From Flavobacteriaceae bacterium UBA7446 (lineage in GTDB: Bacteria; Bacteroidota; Bacteroidia; Flavobacteriales; Flavobacteriaceae), in NCBI GenBank assembly GCA_002478685.1, contig DLPY01000053.1, positions 1-37,564 of the forward strand: a stretch of DNA of 37,564 bases. Direction: 5' to 3'. This document shows positions 1 to 8,211 of this stretch, piece after piece. The first letter of the stretch is position 1. The number at the start of each line of letters is the position of its first letter. The notes beneath the pieces were generated by a model, which saw only the letters and a program-made list of their open reading frames with translations, was not told where the DNA came from and made no database searches. The position numbers and the translations under genes are program-made.

Positions 1-195
1 GCTGACAAAGACTTTTATACCTATATGCAAGTGCTTATATCACATGCGGGTCAAGATGGAGGTGGTCCTTTTGCCACAGCGAAATCTAAATTAAAAGGAA
101 ACATCCAAAACACCACCAATCCCGATGCGTTTCCATTGGGGTATTTTAGGGTTGTTGAGCGAGATACCTTTATATTTACCGCCACAGAAAACTAA
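1..195 (+). CDS. C-terminal end of a DUF4249-like protein (partial)
   Basis: An open frame runs from the first base to a TAA at 193-195, giving 64 residues of a protein that begins outside the window. The stretch ending in LGYFRVVERDTFIF resembles the C-terminal strands of DUF4249 proteins, which are Bacteroidota cell-envelope lipoproteins usually encoded beside a TonB-dependent receptor. The stop overlaps the ATG of the next gene by one base (TAATG), so the two are probably co-transcribed. The family call rests on a short tail and is tentative. Confidence 0.5.
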   Translation, partial: ADKDFYTYMQVLISHAGQDGGGPFATAKSKLKGNIQNTTNPDAFPLGYFRVVERDTFIFTATEN

Positions 196-413
196 TGAAC
201 AAACGGAATTTCTTTCGCGGATTACGCTCCATGGCATATGCTATTGTACTGGCGTTTGTTGGTCCAACTGTACTAAACTCTGCTTTTAAAAATCAAGAGC
301 ACATCTTTTACATTCCCATTTTGGGTATTGCCATCTTAATGTGTGCTGCCGCCATTGTCTTGGGCTTTTGGGGCATCAAACTGATGGTAAAAGGGTTGTT
401 TAACGAAGAGTAG
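195..413 (+). CDS. Small two-helix membrane protein (DUF6095-like)
   Basis: This 72-residue protein has two predicted membrane segments, at about residues 13-30 and 40-65, separated by a short polar loop, with a basic N-terminus (MNKRNFFRGLR). Size and layout fit the small flavobacterial DUF6095 family, whose function is unknown. It starts on the last base of the preceding stop codon, so translation is probably coupled to the upstream DUF4249-like gene. No catalytic motif is visible, and the family assignment is from memory of its appearance. Confidence 0.6.
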   Translation: MNKRNFFRGLRSMAYAIVLAFVGPTVLNSAFKNQEHIFYIPILGIAILMCAAAIVLGFWGIKLMVKGLFNEE

Positions 414-465
414 TCTCAATTAACGATTATCCTCAAAAAACACTTGACCACTTACACATTCCGCT

Positions 466-473
466 TATCTTTG
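466..473 (+). promoter_or_regulatory. -7 promoter box of thrS
   Basis: TATCTTTG matches the Bacteroidota -7 consensus TAnnTTTG. A TTG at 444-446 lies 19 bases upstream as a possible -33 element. The box is only 8 bases before the thrS ATG, so the mRNA leader would be very short or absent, leaving no room for a T-box or translational operator. Confidence 0.6.
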
Positions 474-481
474 CGCATTGT

Positions 482-2440
482 ATGAAATCAGTGATTGACA
501 TTCGTTTACCCGACGGCGCCGTAAAGCAAATGCCTACAGGCAGCACCCCTTTTGATGTTGCTAAAGAAATTAGCGAAGGATTGGCGCGTGTGGTGGTTTC
601 TGCATCCTTTAACGGCGAAGTGGTGGAAACCAAAACACAACTTAACGAAAACGGCGATCTTGTTTTGTATACTTTTAATGATAAGAAAGGTAAACAAGCT
701 TTCTGGCACTCAAGTGCACACCTCTTGGCACAAGCCCTAGAACAACTCTACCCAGGAATAAAACTTACCATTGGTCCAGCAATTGAAAATGGATTTTATT
801 ATGATGTGGATGCCGGTGAACATACCATCTCAGAAAAAGAATTGACCACCATTGAAAAGCGCATGTTGGAACTCGCTCGTGGTAAGCATGAATTTACCAT
901 GCGCTCAGCGACCAAAGACGATGCGCTTTCATTTTATCAAAATGCCAACAATGAGTATAAAACAGAGCTTATTGAAGCCCTCAAAGATGGCACTATAACC
1001 TTCTGTGATCACGACGATTTCACAGATTTATGTAGAGGAGGGCATATACCTAATACAGGAATCATCAAGGCGGTAAAGCTAACCAATATTGCGGGAGCCT
1101 ATTGGCGTGGAGATGAAAACAACAAACAGCTCACCCGCATTTACGGGGTGTCATTTCCAAAACAAAAATTACTCACTGAACACCTAGAACTACTTGAAGA
1201 AGCCAAAAAACGTGATCATCGAAAACTCGGTGCTGCATTAGGACTCTTTACGTTTTCGCAAAAAGTGGGTCAGGGATTGCCGCTTTGGCTGCCCAAAGGA
1301 GCAGCACTGCGCGAACGTCTCGAGCAGTTTTTGCGCAAAGCGCAAATCAAAGCGGGTTACGAACAGGTTGTTACTCCACACATTGGACAAAAAGAATTGT
1401 ATGTCACTTCTGGACATTACGAAAAATACGGCGCAGATAGTTTTCAACCCATACACACCCCTGCAGATGGCGAGGAGTTTTTACTCAAACCCATGAATTG
1501 TCCGCATCACTGCGAAATCTACAACGCATCGCAGTGGAGTTATCGTGATTTACCTATCCGATTGGCAGAATTTGGTACCGTATATCGCTATGAGCAAAGC
1601 GGTGAATTGCATGGTCTTACCCGTGTGCGAGGATTTACGCAAGATGATGCCCATATTTTCTGTACGCCCGAACAACTCAATGATGAGTTTATGGGGGTTA
1701 TTGATTTGGTACTCTATGTCTTTAATGCCTTAGGGTTTAAGGATTTTAAAACGCAAGTTTCTGTTCGGGACCCTAAAAAACCTGAAAAATACATTGGCGA
1801 CACCGCACTTTGGGAAAAAGCCGAGCAAGCTATTATTACCGCTGCTGAGCAAAAAGGACTTGACTATGTTATTGAGACTGGCGAAGCCGCTTTTTACGGT
1901 CCCAAGCTCGATTTTATGGTAAAAGATGCCTTAGGCAGAAGCTGGCAACTGGGGACAATTCAAGTAGATTACAACCTACCCGAGCGCTTTGAGCTCAGTT
2001 ATAAAGGTAATAACAATGAAATGCATCGCCCGGTAATGATACATCGTGCGCCCTTTGGAAGTATGGAGCGGTTTGTGGCTATTTTAATTGAGCATACAGG
2101 TGGAATTTTTCCTTTATGGCTGACACCCACACAAGTACAATTGCTGTGTGTTAGCGAAAAGTATGAAAAATACGCCCAAAAAGTTTTAGAATTCTTAGAA
2201 AATAACGAAATTCGCGCCCTCGTGGATAATAGAAATGAGACCATTGGTAAGAAAATCCGCGAAGCAGAATTGAGCAAGGTGCCCTTTATGGTCATCATCG
2301 GCGAAAAAGAAGCTGCGCAACAAACGGTCTCAATTCGACAACACGGAGGTAATGACCTAGGGGATATGCCCTTAGAAGATTTTGCTAACTTGATAAAGCG
2401 TCAAGCAGCAGACGAGATTGAAACATTTACAATAAGCTAA
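482..2440 (+). CDS. thrS: Threonine-tRNA ligase
   Basis: This cytoplasmic class II aminoacyl-tRNA synthetase charges tRNA-Thr. Its 652 residues show the full bacterial layout: an N-terminal TGS domain (about 1-62), an editing domain with HSSAH at 76-80 and DLCRGGH further on, a catalytic core with the zinc-site segment MNCPHHC, motif 2 (YRYEQSGELHGLTRVRGFTQDDAHIF region) and motif 3 (GSMERF), and a C-terminal anticodon-binding domain from about 550. The ATG at 482 lies directly after a TAnnTTTG box. It heads the conserved thrS-infC-rpmI-rplT order, with infC starting 11 bases after its stop. Nothing is missing. Confidence 0.97.
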   Translation: MKSVIDIRLPDGAVKQMPTGSTPFDVAKEISEGLARVVVSASFNGEVVETKTQLNENGDLVLYTFNDKKGKQAFWHSSAHLLAQALEQLYPGIKLTIGPAIENGFYYDVDAGEHTISEKELTTIEKRMLELARGKHEFTMRSATKDDALSFYQNANNEYKTELIEALKDGTITFCDHDDFTDLCRGGHIPNTGIIKAVKLTNIAGAYWRGDENNKQLTRIYGVSFPKQKLLTEHLELLEEAKKRDHRKLGAALGLFTFSQKVGQGLPLWLPKGAALRERLEQFLRKAQIKAGYEQVVTPHIGQKELYVTSGHYEKYGADSFQPIHTPADGEEFLLKPMNCPHHCEIYNASQWSYRDLPIRLAEFGTVYRYEQSGELHGLTRVRGFTQDDAHIFCTPEQLNDEFMGVIDLVLYVFNALGFKDFKTQVSVRDPKKPEKYIGDTALWEKAEQAIITAAEQKGLDYVIETGEAAFYGPKLDFMVKDALGRSWQLGTIQVDYNLPERFELSYKGNNNEMHRPVMIHRAPFGSMERFVAILIEHTGGIFPLWLTPTQVQLLCVSEKYEKYAQKVLEFLENNEIRALVDNRNETIGKKIREAELSKVPFMVIIGEKEAAQQTVSIRQHGGNDLGDMPLEDFANLIKRQAADEIETFTIS

Positions 2441-2451
2441 ATACGTAAGTT

Positions 2452-3003
2452 ATAGCGATACGAAGAAGAAGAAGCAGAGGACCTGCTCGCGTTATAAAAG
2501 AAGACAAGCATCGAATCAACGAAAAGATTCGGGCGCAAGAGGTACGCTTGGTTGGAGACAATGTAGAGATGGGGGTATATCCCCTAAAAAAAGCCTTGCT
2601 AAAGGCAAATGAATTGGAGTTAGACTTGGTTGAAATTTCACCGAATGCTGTTCCGCCGGTGTGTAAAATCATCGACTATAAAAAATTCCTTTACGAGCAA
2701 AAAAAGCGCGAAAAGGTAATCAAAGCAAACGCCTCTAAGGTGGTGCTAAAAGAAATACGGTTTGGACCCCAAACCGACGAGCATGATTACGAGTTTAAAA
2801 AGAAACACGCAATCAAGTTCTTAGAAGAAGGTGCAAAGCTTAAAGCATTTGTGTTTTTTAAAGGACGCTCAATTATTTTTAAAGAACAAGGCCACATCTT
2901 ATTGCTTCGATTGGCACAAGATTTGGAGGAATATGGTAAAGTAGAACAATTGCCAAAATTGGAAGGAAAACGGATGATTATGTTAATTAATCCAAAAAAA
3001 TAA
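2452..3003 (+). CDS. infC: Translation initiation factor IF-3 (ATA start proposed)
   Basis: IF-3 binds the 30S subunit and monitors start-codon selection. The conserved protein has to begin near the in-frame stretch reading (I/M)AIRRRRSRGPARVIKEDK, which follows an in-frame TAA at 2446-2448. Between that stop and a TTG at 2548, deep inside the conserved HRINEKIR...RLVGDN region, there is no in-frame ATG, GTG or TTG. I therefore place the start at ATA 2452, giving 183 residues; ATA 2458 is an alternative. Rare start codons on infC are a known autoregulatory device (AUU in E. coli), because IF-3 discriminates against them. Both the N- and C-terminal IF-3 domains are complete. Confidence 0.9.
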   Translation: MAIRRRRSRGPARVIKEDKHRINEKIRAQEVRLVGDNVEMGVYPLKKALLKANELELDLVEISPNAVPPVCKIIDYKKFLYEQKKREKVIKANASKVVLKEIRFGPQTDEHDYEFKKKHAIKFLEEGAKLKAFVFFKGRSIIFKEQGHILLLRLAQDLEEYGKVEQLPKLEGKRMIMLINPKK

Positions 3004-3016
3004 AAAAGTAAGTAGT

Positions 3017-3214
3017 ATGCCTAAGATGAAAACCAAGTCGAGTGCTAAAAAACGCTTTAAGCTAACAGGCACAGGGAAAATTAAACGTAAACATGCGTTT
3101 AAAAGTCATATTTTGACAAAAAAGTCAAAAAAGCGTAAGCTTAAACTAACTCATAGTGGCATAGTACACGAAAGCGATACGGATAATATCAAGGAACAAC
3201 TTCGTTTAAAATAA
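3017..3214 (+). CDS. rpmI: 50S ribosomal protein L35
   Basis: This 65-residue, very basic protein has the L35 signature, with MPKMKTKSSAKKRFK at the N-terminus and a KRKHAFKSHILTKKSKKRKR-like core. It is a large-subunit protein located near L15. It starts 13 bases after infC and is followed by rplT, the conserved infC-rpmI-rplT arrangement. In other bacteria L20 represses this operon translationally; whether that happens here cannot be read directly. Confidence 0.96.
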   Translation: MPKMKTKSSAKKRFKLTGTGKIKRKHAFKSHILTKKSKKRKLKLTHSGIVHESDTDNIKEQLRLK

Positions 3215-3221
3215 ATTAACC

Positions 3222-3260
3222 TGAAGTCGGCTTTAAAAGAGAGTTACTCCGCCTGCTTCA
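3222..3260 (+). other. Possible hairpin between rpmI and rplT
   Basis: TGAAG (3222-3226) can pair with CTTCA (3256-3260) and GGC (3229-3231) with GCC (3251-3253), separated by a 2x2 internal loop and enclosing a 19-base loop. It lies 13 bases before rplT, where an L20-responsive or processing structure could sit. The stem is short and imperfect. Confidence 0.25.
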
Positions 3261-3273
3261 CAATACATATATA

Positions 3274-3618
3274 ATGCCAAGATCAGTAAATGCTGTAGCT
3301 TCCAGAGCAAGAAGAAAGAAGATTCTTAAACAAGCCAAAGGCTACTTTGGTAGAAGAAAAAATGTATGGACAGTTGCTAAAAACGCCGTCGAAAGAGCGT
3401 TGCTGTACGCTTACCGCGACCGTAGAAACAAAAAACGCAGCTTCCGTGCACTATGGATAACACGTATCAATGCTGGCGCGCGCCTTCACGGCATGTCATA
3501 CTCGCAGTTTATGGGTAAAGTAAATGCAAACAACATTGCGCTAAACCGTAAGGTGTTGGCTGACCTCGCCATGAACCACCCAGAAGCTTTCAAAGCGGTG
3601 GTTGATAAAGTAAAGTAA
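3274..3618 (+). CDS. rplT: 50S ribosomal protein L20
   Basis: The product is 114 residues of basic helical protein with the conserved L20 segments MPRSVNAVASRARRKK, ILKQAKGYFGRRKN and the C-terminal LNRKVLADLAMNHPEAF. L20 is needed early in 50S assembly, binds 23S rRNA and, in studied bacteria, autoregulates its operon. It is the last gene of thrS-infC-rpmI-rplT. Its stop is 14 bases from the convergent dnaB stop, with no obvious terminator between them. Confidence 0.96.
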   Translation: MPRSVNAVASRARRKKILKQAKGYFGRRKNVWTVAKNAVERALLYAYRDRRNKKRSFRALWITRINAGARLHGMSYSQFMGKVNANNIALNRKVLADLAMNHPEAFKAVVDKVK

Positions 3619-3632
3619 CCTATTAACTTTGT

Positions 3633-5147
3633 TTAGAACGGCATATCGTCGTCAGCAGATGACTCAAATGCATCGTTTGGATCGATGCGTGGTGGCTCAA
3701 AGGATTCATCTGAGTTTATCTTGGATTGAAACTCTGTTGGCGCATCAAACGTATCTAAGTTATCAAACTTACCTAAAGAGCCAATAAATTTAAGTCGGAT
3801 GCTATCCAAGCCGCCGTTTCGATGTTTGGCAATAATAAATTCAGCTTGACCTGTAGCCGGAGAACGTTCTTCGTCATCCCATTCATCAATTTTATAATAT
3901 TCAGGACGATAGATAAAAGTTACCAAGTCGGCATCTTGCTCAATAGCACCCGATTCACGTAAGTCAGAGATTTGTGGGCGCTTACTGCCTCCTCTAGTCT
4001 CCACTGCACGTGAAAGCTGAGATAATGCAATGATGGGAATATCTAATTCTTTTGCCAATGCTTTTAGATTTCGAGAAATCGTAGAAATTTCCTGCTCTCG
4101 GTTACCTGCTTTGCTGCTTCCGCCAGGAGTCATAAGTTGCAAATAATCAATCATAATCAGGCGAATACCAAACTGCGACGACAAACGTCTTGCTTTGGCG
4201 CGTAAGTCAAAAATGGATAACGAAGGTGTATCATCAATATAGAGGGGTGCACTCTCCAAATCAGAAACCTTAACATTGAGTTGTTTCCATTCGTGGTCTT
4301 CTAATTTTCCTGTGCGCAGCTTTTCAGAAGAAAGCCCAGTTTCAGAGGATATCAATCGGGTAATAAGTTGCACAGAAGACATTTCCAGAGAGAAAAATGC
4401 CACAGGTATATTTTGCTCTACGGAAATATTACGCGCCATAGACAACGTAAAGGCGGTTTTGCCCATACCAGGGCGAGCAGCCACGATAATCAAATCGCTG
4501 TTTTGCCAGCCCGAAGTAACTTTATCCACGCCAAAAAATCCAGATGGGACACCACTCATACCTTCTTGATTGGCAATTTCTTCAATTTTTTTCTTGGCTT
4601 GAATTACAAGATTTTGCGCCGTTGTGGTAGACGATTTTAGGTTTCCTTGCGACACTTCATAAAGTTTCGATTCTGCTTTATCAAGCATGTTAAAAACATC
4701 TTTGGTTTCATCGTAAGCTTCCTCAATAATTTCGTTAGAAATTTTTATCAAACTGCGTTGAATATATTTTTGAAGAATGATACGCGCATGGTACTCAATA
4801 TGTGCAGAGGAAGATACTTTTTTGGAAAGTTGAATCAAATAAAAATCGCCACCTACCTGATTGAGTTTTGCTTCTTTTTTGAGCTGTGCCGAAACAGTTA
4901 GAAGGTCAATCGGTTCTGAATTTTCGAACAATTTAACCATTGCAGAAAAAATAATCTGGTGCGCTTCGCGATAAAACGCATCTGGAAGTAAGATATCAAT
5001 TACCTCATCTACACCCTTTTTGTCTATCATCATGGCGCCAAGCACCACTTCTTCAAAGTCGATTACTTGTGGTGGTAACTTTCCGCGCTCCAATGGAACT
5101 ACCGTGGCAGGGGATACTATAGACGTAATAGGGTGCTTTTTTTCCAC
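3633..5147 (-). CDS. dnaB: Replicative DNA helicase DnaB
   Basis: DnaB is the hexameric helicase that unwinds DNA ahead of the replisome. The 504-residue product has the N-terminal DnaB domain (PPQVIDFEEVVLGAMMID, from about 25) and a RecA-like C-terminal domain with Walker A ARPGMGKT at 224-231, Walker B LIMIDYLQLM and the segment ISDLRESGAIEQDADLV. The C-terminus is acidic (ESSADDDMPF). The start is a GTG; no in-frame ATG precedes the conserved domain, and the MEKK...LERGKLPPQ leader matches flavobacterial DnaB. It is convergent with rplT. Confidence 0.96.
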   Translation of the reverse strand: MEKKHPITSIVSPATVVPLERGKLPPQVIDFEEVVLGAMMIDKKGVDEVIDILLPDAFYREAHQIIFSAMVKLFENSEPIDLLTVSAQLKKEAKLNQVGGDFYLIQLSKKVSSSAHIEYHARIILQKYIQRSLIKISNEIIEEAYDETKDVFNMLDKAESKLYEVSQGNLKSSTTTAQNLVIQAKKKIEEIANQEGMSGVPSGFFGVDKVTSGWQNSDLIIVAARPGMGKTAFTLSMARNISVEQNIPVAFFSLEMSSVQLITRLISSETGLSSEKLRTGKLEDHEWKQLNVKVSDLESAPLYIDDTPSLSIFDLRAKARRLSSQFGIRLIMIDYLQLMTPGGSSKAGNREQEISTISRNLKALAKELDIPIIALSQLSRAVETRGGSKRPQISDLRESGAIEQDADLVTFIYRPEYYKIDEWDDEERSPATGQAEFIIAKHRNGGLDSIRLKFIGSLGKFDNLDTFDAPTEFQSKINSDESFEPPRIDPNDAFESSADDDMPF

Positions 5148-5251
5148 GACACTAAACTACATTAATTGTGTTAGAAGAAGTGTGTAAAATATAAAAACTA
5201 ACGAACAAAAGCGCGGTTAATAAATGCGCATTTTTGTTCATAAGCTAAACA

Positions 5252-6205
5252 TTATTCTTTATAAACACCCATGGCAAAAAACTTTTCCATGCGTTCTTGA
5301 ACGAGTTCATCTGAGGGTTTATCCTTAAGCTCGGCAAAGGCTTTACAAATAGTTTTGCGAACCGTATCAAACATTGCCTCACGATTAGTGTGCGCTCCAC
5401 CTAAAGGTTCTTTAACTATGGCGTCAATCAACTTTTGACGCTTCATGTCTTTTGCGGTAAGTTTTAATGCCTCGGCTGCTTGCTCTTTATATTCCCAACT
5501 ACGCCACAAAATAGAAGAACACGACTCAGGAGAAATGACAGAATACCAAGTGTTTTCGAGCATAAGAATGCGATCCCCTACTCCTATGCCAAGGGCGCCT
5601 CCAGAAGCACCTTCACCAATAATGACTACAATAATAGGTACTTTCAATCGAGACATTTCCAAAAGGTTGCGTGCAATGGCTTCACCCTGACCTCGTTCTT
5701 CGGCTTCTAAACCAGGATAAGCTCCGGGAGTATCTACAAAACATATAACAGGAATATCAAATTTTTCAGCAGATTTCATCAATCGCAACGCTTTGCGATA
5801 GCCCTCAGGGTTTGCCATGCCAAAATTGCGATACTGACGGGTTTTGGTGTTGAACCCTTTTTGATGACCGATAAACATAAAGCTTTGGTCGCCAATTTTT
5901 CCTAAACCGCCAATCATGGCTTTGTCGTCTCTAACTGTTCTGTCGCCGTGAAGTTCCAAAAAGCTACCTTTTGTTAGGGCGCTTATATAGTCTAACGTAT
6001 ATGGTCTTGATGGGTGACGCGACACCTGCACACGCTGCCAAGCAGTTAGGTTGCTGTAAATTTCTTTTTTTAAATCGGTAAGACGATCTGCGATTTTCTC
6101 ACAAGTATCCGTGACATCTACATCGCTTTCGTTGCCAATAATTTGACATTTTTGTAATTGTTCCTCTAACTCTTTTATTGGTTGTTCAAAGTCCAAATAC
6201 TCCAT
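5252..6205 (-). CDS. accA: Acetyl-CoA carboxylase, carboxyltransferase subunit alpha
   Basis: AccA pairs with AccD to transfer the carboxyl group from biotin to acetyl-CoA, making malonyl-CoA for fatty acid synthesis. From ATG 6205 the protein has 317 residues, starting MEYLDFEQPIKELEEQL. It includes the coiled N-terminal part, the SRHPSRPYTLDYI segment, and the crotonase-like core with GASGGALGIGVGDR. A longer frame begins at a TTG (6229), but that codon lies inside the -7 box on this strand, so the ATG is preferred. It is a monocistronic-looking gene between dnaB and an EamA transporter. Confidence 0.95.
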   Translation of the reverse strand: MEYLDFEQPIKELEEQLQKCQIIGNESDVDVTDTCEKIADRLTDLKKEIYSNLTAWQRVQVSRHPSRPYTLDYISALTKGSFLELHGDRTVRDDKAMIGGLGKIGDQSFMFIGHQKGFNTKTRQYRNFGMANPEGYRKALRLMKSAEKFDIPVICFVDTPGAYPGLEAEERGQGEAIARNLLEMSRLKVPIIVVIIGEGASGGALGIGVGDRILMLENTWYSVISPESCSSILWRSWEYKEQAAEALKLTAKDMKRQKLIDAIVKEPLGGAHTNREAMFDTVRKTICKAFAELKDKPSDELVQERMEKFFAMGVYKE

Positions 6206-6226
6206 AGTGTGGTCATTATGCAAAAG

Positions 6227-6234
6227 CAAATATA
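6227..6234 (-). promoter_or_regulatory. -7 promoter box of accA
   Basis: On the minus strand the sequence is TATATTTG, a perfect TAnnTTTG box, 21 bases before the chosen accA ATG. It overlaps the alternative TTG start at 6229 and so decides against that start. Confidence 0.6.
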
Positions 6235-6255
6235 CTTATTCTGAGATGTGAGCGC

Positions 6256-7146
6256 CTAGTGTTTTGCTTTTTTTATGCGTCTTAATTTAAGGACTCCATT
6301 TGCCAATACAGCAGCGAGAATACACAAAACACCAATGTAAAATGAAGGAAGCATGGTTTCTTTTTCTCCAAAAATCACATACGCCAAAGCAATACCATAA
6401 ACAGGTTCCATGTTAATGCCAAGCATGATAGAATACGGAGTTAGGTGTCGCATGACCACAATAGACACAACAAATGCGTATGAAGTACACACAAAAGCAA
6501 GTATTATCAACCAAAATAAATCTTGGGTAGAAATATTAAAAAAAGAAGTTGTGAGTGCGCCTTGAGCAGCTAAAAGCACCGTTACGACAAGCGCTCCAAC
6601 CAAAAGCTCATAAAACGATAATATGTACGGATTGGTTTTGGAAACGTATTTTCCATTGATAAGTGTAAAAAACACAGCCAAAAGGGTAGAAATTCCAGCG
6701 TAGAAAAAACCCATTAGATGCGTTGTATCGGTACCCAACACCAAAACCAATCCAACAATGACCAACAACCCAAAGAGCACCTCATAGCCAATGACTTTTC
6801 GTCTGTAAAAAATCGGCTCTAAAAGCGAAGTCAAGAATGCACCTGAAGAAAGTACCGATAGTGTAATGGAAACATTAGAAACCTTTACCGCACCAAAAAA
6901 TGTAATCCAATGAAATGCAATAAGAATGCCACTAATAATAGCCACACAAGTAATGGTTTTTGACACGCGAAACGAATGCTTACGTAACCACAATACCAAA
7001 CCAAGGCCAAAAGTGGCAAGCGTCATGCGGTACCATACCAATGGAATTGCCGAAATGCTGATGAGCGCACCCAACACCGCAGTAAATCCAAAGATGATTA
7101 CTGTAAAGTGAAAATGTAATGTACTAATTAGTTTATCTTTTTGCAT
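6256..7146 (-). CDS. EamA/DMT-family transporter
   Basis: This integral membrane protein of 296 residues has about ten hydrophobic segments arranged as two EamA repeats, typical of the drug/metabolite transporter superfamily. Substrates are unknown and cannot be read from the sequence. The start is taken as ATG 7146 (MQKDKLISTLHFHF), which overlaps the end of the LptG-like gene by 14 bases; an upstream in-frame codon at 7185 would add 13 residues. It is the third gene of the tgt-lptG-like-EamA unit on the minus strand and ends 50 bases before the accA start. Confidence 0.85.
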   Translation of the reverse strand: MQKDKLISTLHFHFTVIIFGFTAVLGALISISAIPLVWYRMTLATFGLGLVLWLRKHSFRVSKTITCVAIISGILIAFHWITFFGAVKVSNVSITLSVLSSGAFLTSLLEPIFYRRKVIGYEVLFGLLVIVGLVLVLGTDTTHLMGFFYAGISTLLAVFFTLINGKYVSKTNPYILSFYELLVGALVVTVLLAAQGALTTSFFNISTQDLFWLIILAFVCTSYAFVVSIVVMRHLTPYSIMLGINMEPVYGIALAYVIFGEKETMLPSFYIGVLCILAAVLANGVLKLRRIKKAKH

Positions 7147-8209
7147 GGCGAAGCAAATAAACAGATAAAACAGCAAATATGGCATTAGGTGTCCATGCAG
7201 CTATCCAAGGAGTAAAGTTTGATTTTTCTACCATTACCTCAAAAATCTTGTCAAAAAATATGTAAAGGAATGCCAGTATTATACCCATAGCTAGATTGAC
7301 TCCCATACCGCCACGCTTTTTAAACGAAGCAACCGCTACGGCAATCAGCGTCAGAATAAAGGCAGAAATCGGAATTGCCCATCGTTTATGGCGAACCAAT
7401 AAGTGATGATTGACAAGTGGACTTCCATTTTCCCGTTCTGCCTCAATGTAATCGTTTAGCTCAAAAAAGTTAAGCGTTTGTGCCTTATACGTAACAGGAA
7501 CCAATTCATCCAAATCAAAATTAAAAAGCGTATCTAGTCTTGATTCTTTACGAATAATTTCTGTATTATCAATAATACTACGTTGAAAATACTGTGATAG
7601 CCTGTGAAGGCTGTCCTTCTCTACCCATCTAATATTCTGTGCTTTTATTTTGTATTGTAAAATATCGCCTTCAAAATGTTCCCAGGAAAAATTGTAGCCT
7701 ATTTTCCTATTGGAATTATAATTACTTAAGTACACAAAATCGTTGTCGCTCAACTGCTTATAAATGTTTTCTGTTAGCCGAACTTTTTGACTTTTATTGA
7801 TATAGGTATATTCAAACTCATTGTAGCGTTCGCTTGCATTGGGCACCCAAAACATACTTGCAACAAACGCCAATACAGCAATAAAAGCGGCTGCCATGAC
7901 AAATGGGCGTAGGTAGCGGTAAAACGAAACCCCAGAGGATAGTATAGCAATGACTTCCGTGTTACTCGCCAATTTTGACGTAAACCAAATCACAGACAGA
8001 AATAAAAATATCGGGAAAAGCATGTACCCAAATACCCAAACAAAATCGTAATAGTAGGATAATATTTCGGATTGTGTGAGTTCGTACTGCTTAAATTTAT
8101 CAATCTTTTGAGATAAGTCAACCAACACGCTTATGGGAATAAACATGCTCAACATGATAACAAACGTGCCTAAATATTTAAATATGATGTATCGGTCTAG
8201 TAACTTCAT
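7133..8209 (-). CDS. LptF/LptG-family permease (YjgP/YjgQ)
   Basis: Proteins of this family form the inner-membrane part of the ABC exporter that lifts lipopolysaccharide from the membrane. The 358-residue product has membrane helices at the N-terminus (from MKLLDRYIIFKYLGTF), a periplasmic domain of roughly 170 residues in the middle, and three helices at the C-terminus, the standard LptF/G layout. The start is ATG 8209, two bases beyond the tgt stop; an earlier in-frame codon lies inside tgt. I cannot decide between LptF and LptG from one sequence, although the tgt-linked copy in flavobacteria is usually called LptG. Confidence 0.85.
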   Translation of the reverse strand: MKLLDRYIIFKYLGTFVIMLSMFIPISVLVDLSQKIDKFKQYELTQSEILSYYYDFVWVFGYMLFPIFLFLSVIWFTSKLASNTEVIAILSSGVSFYRYLRPFVMAAAFIAVLAFVASMFWVPNASERYNEFEYTYINKSQKVRLTENIYKQLSDNDFVYLSNYNSNRKIGYNFSWEHFEGDILQYKIKAQNIRWVEKDSLHRLSQYFQRSIIDNTEIIRKESRLDTLFNFDLDELVPVTYKAQTLNFFELNDYIEAERENGSPLVNHHLLVRHKRWAIPISAFILTLIAVAVASFKKRGGMGVNLAMGIILAFLYIFFDKIFEVMVEKSNFTPWIAAWTPNAIFAVLSVYLLRHAKR

Positions 8210-8211
8210 GA

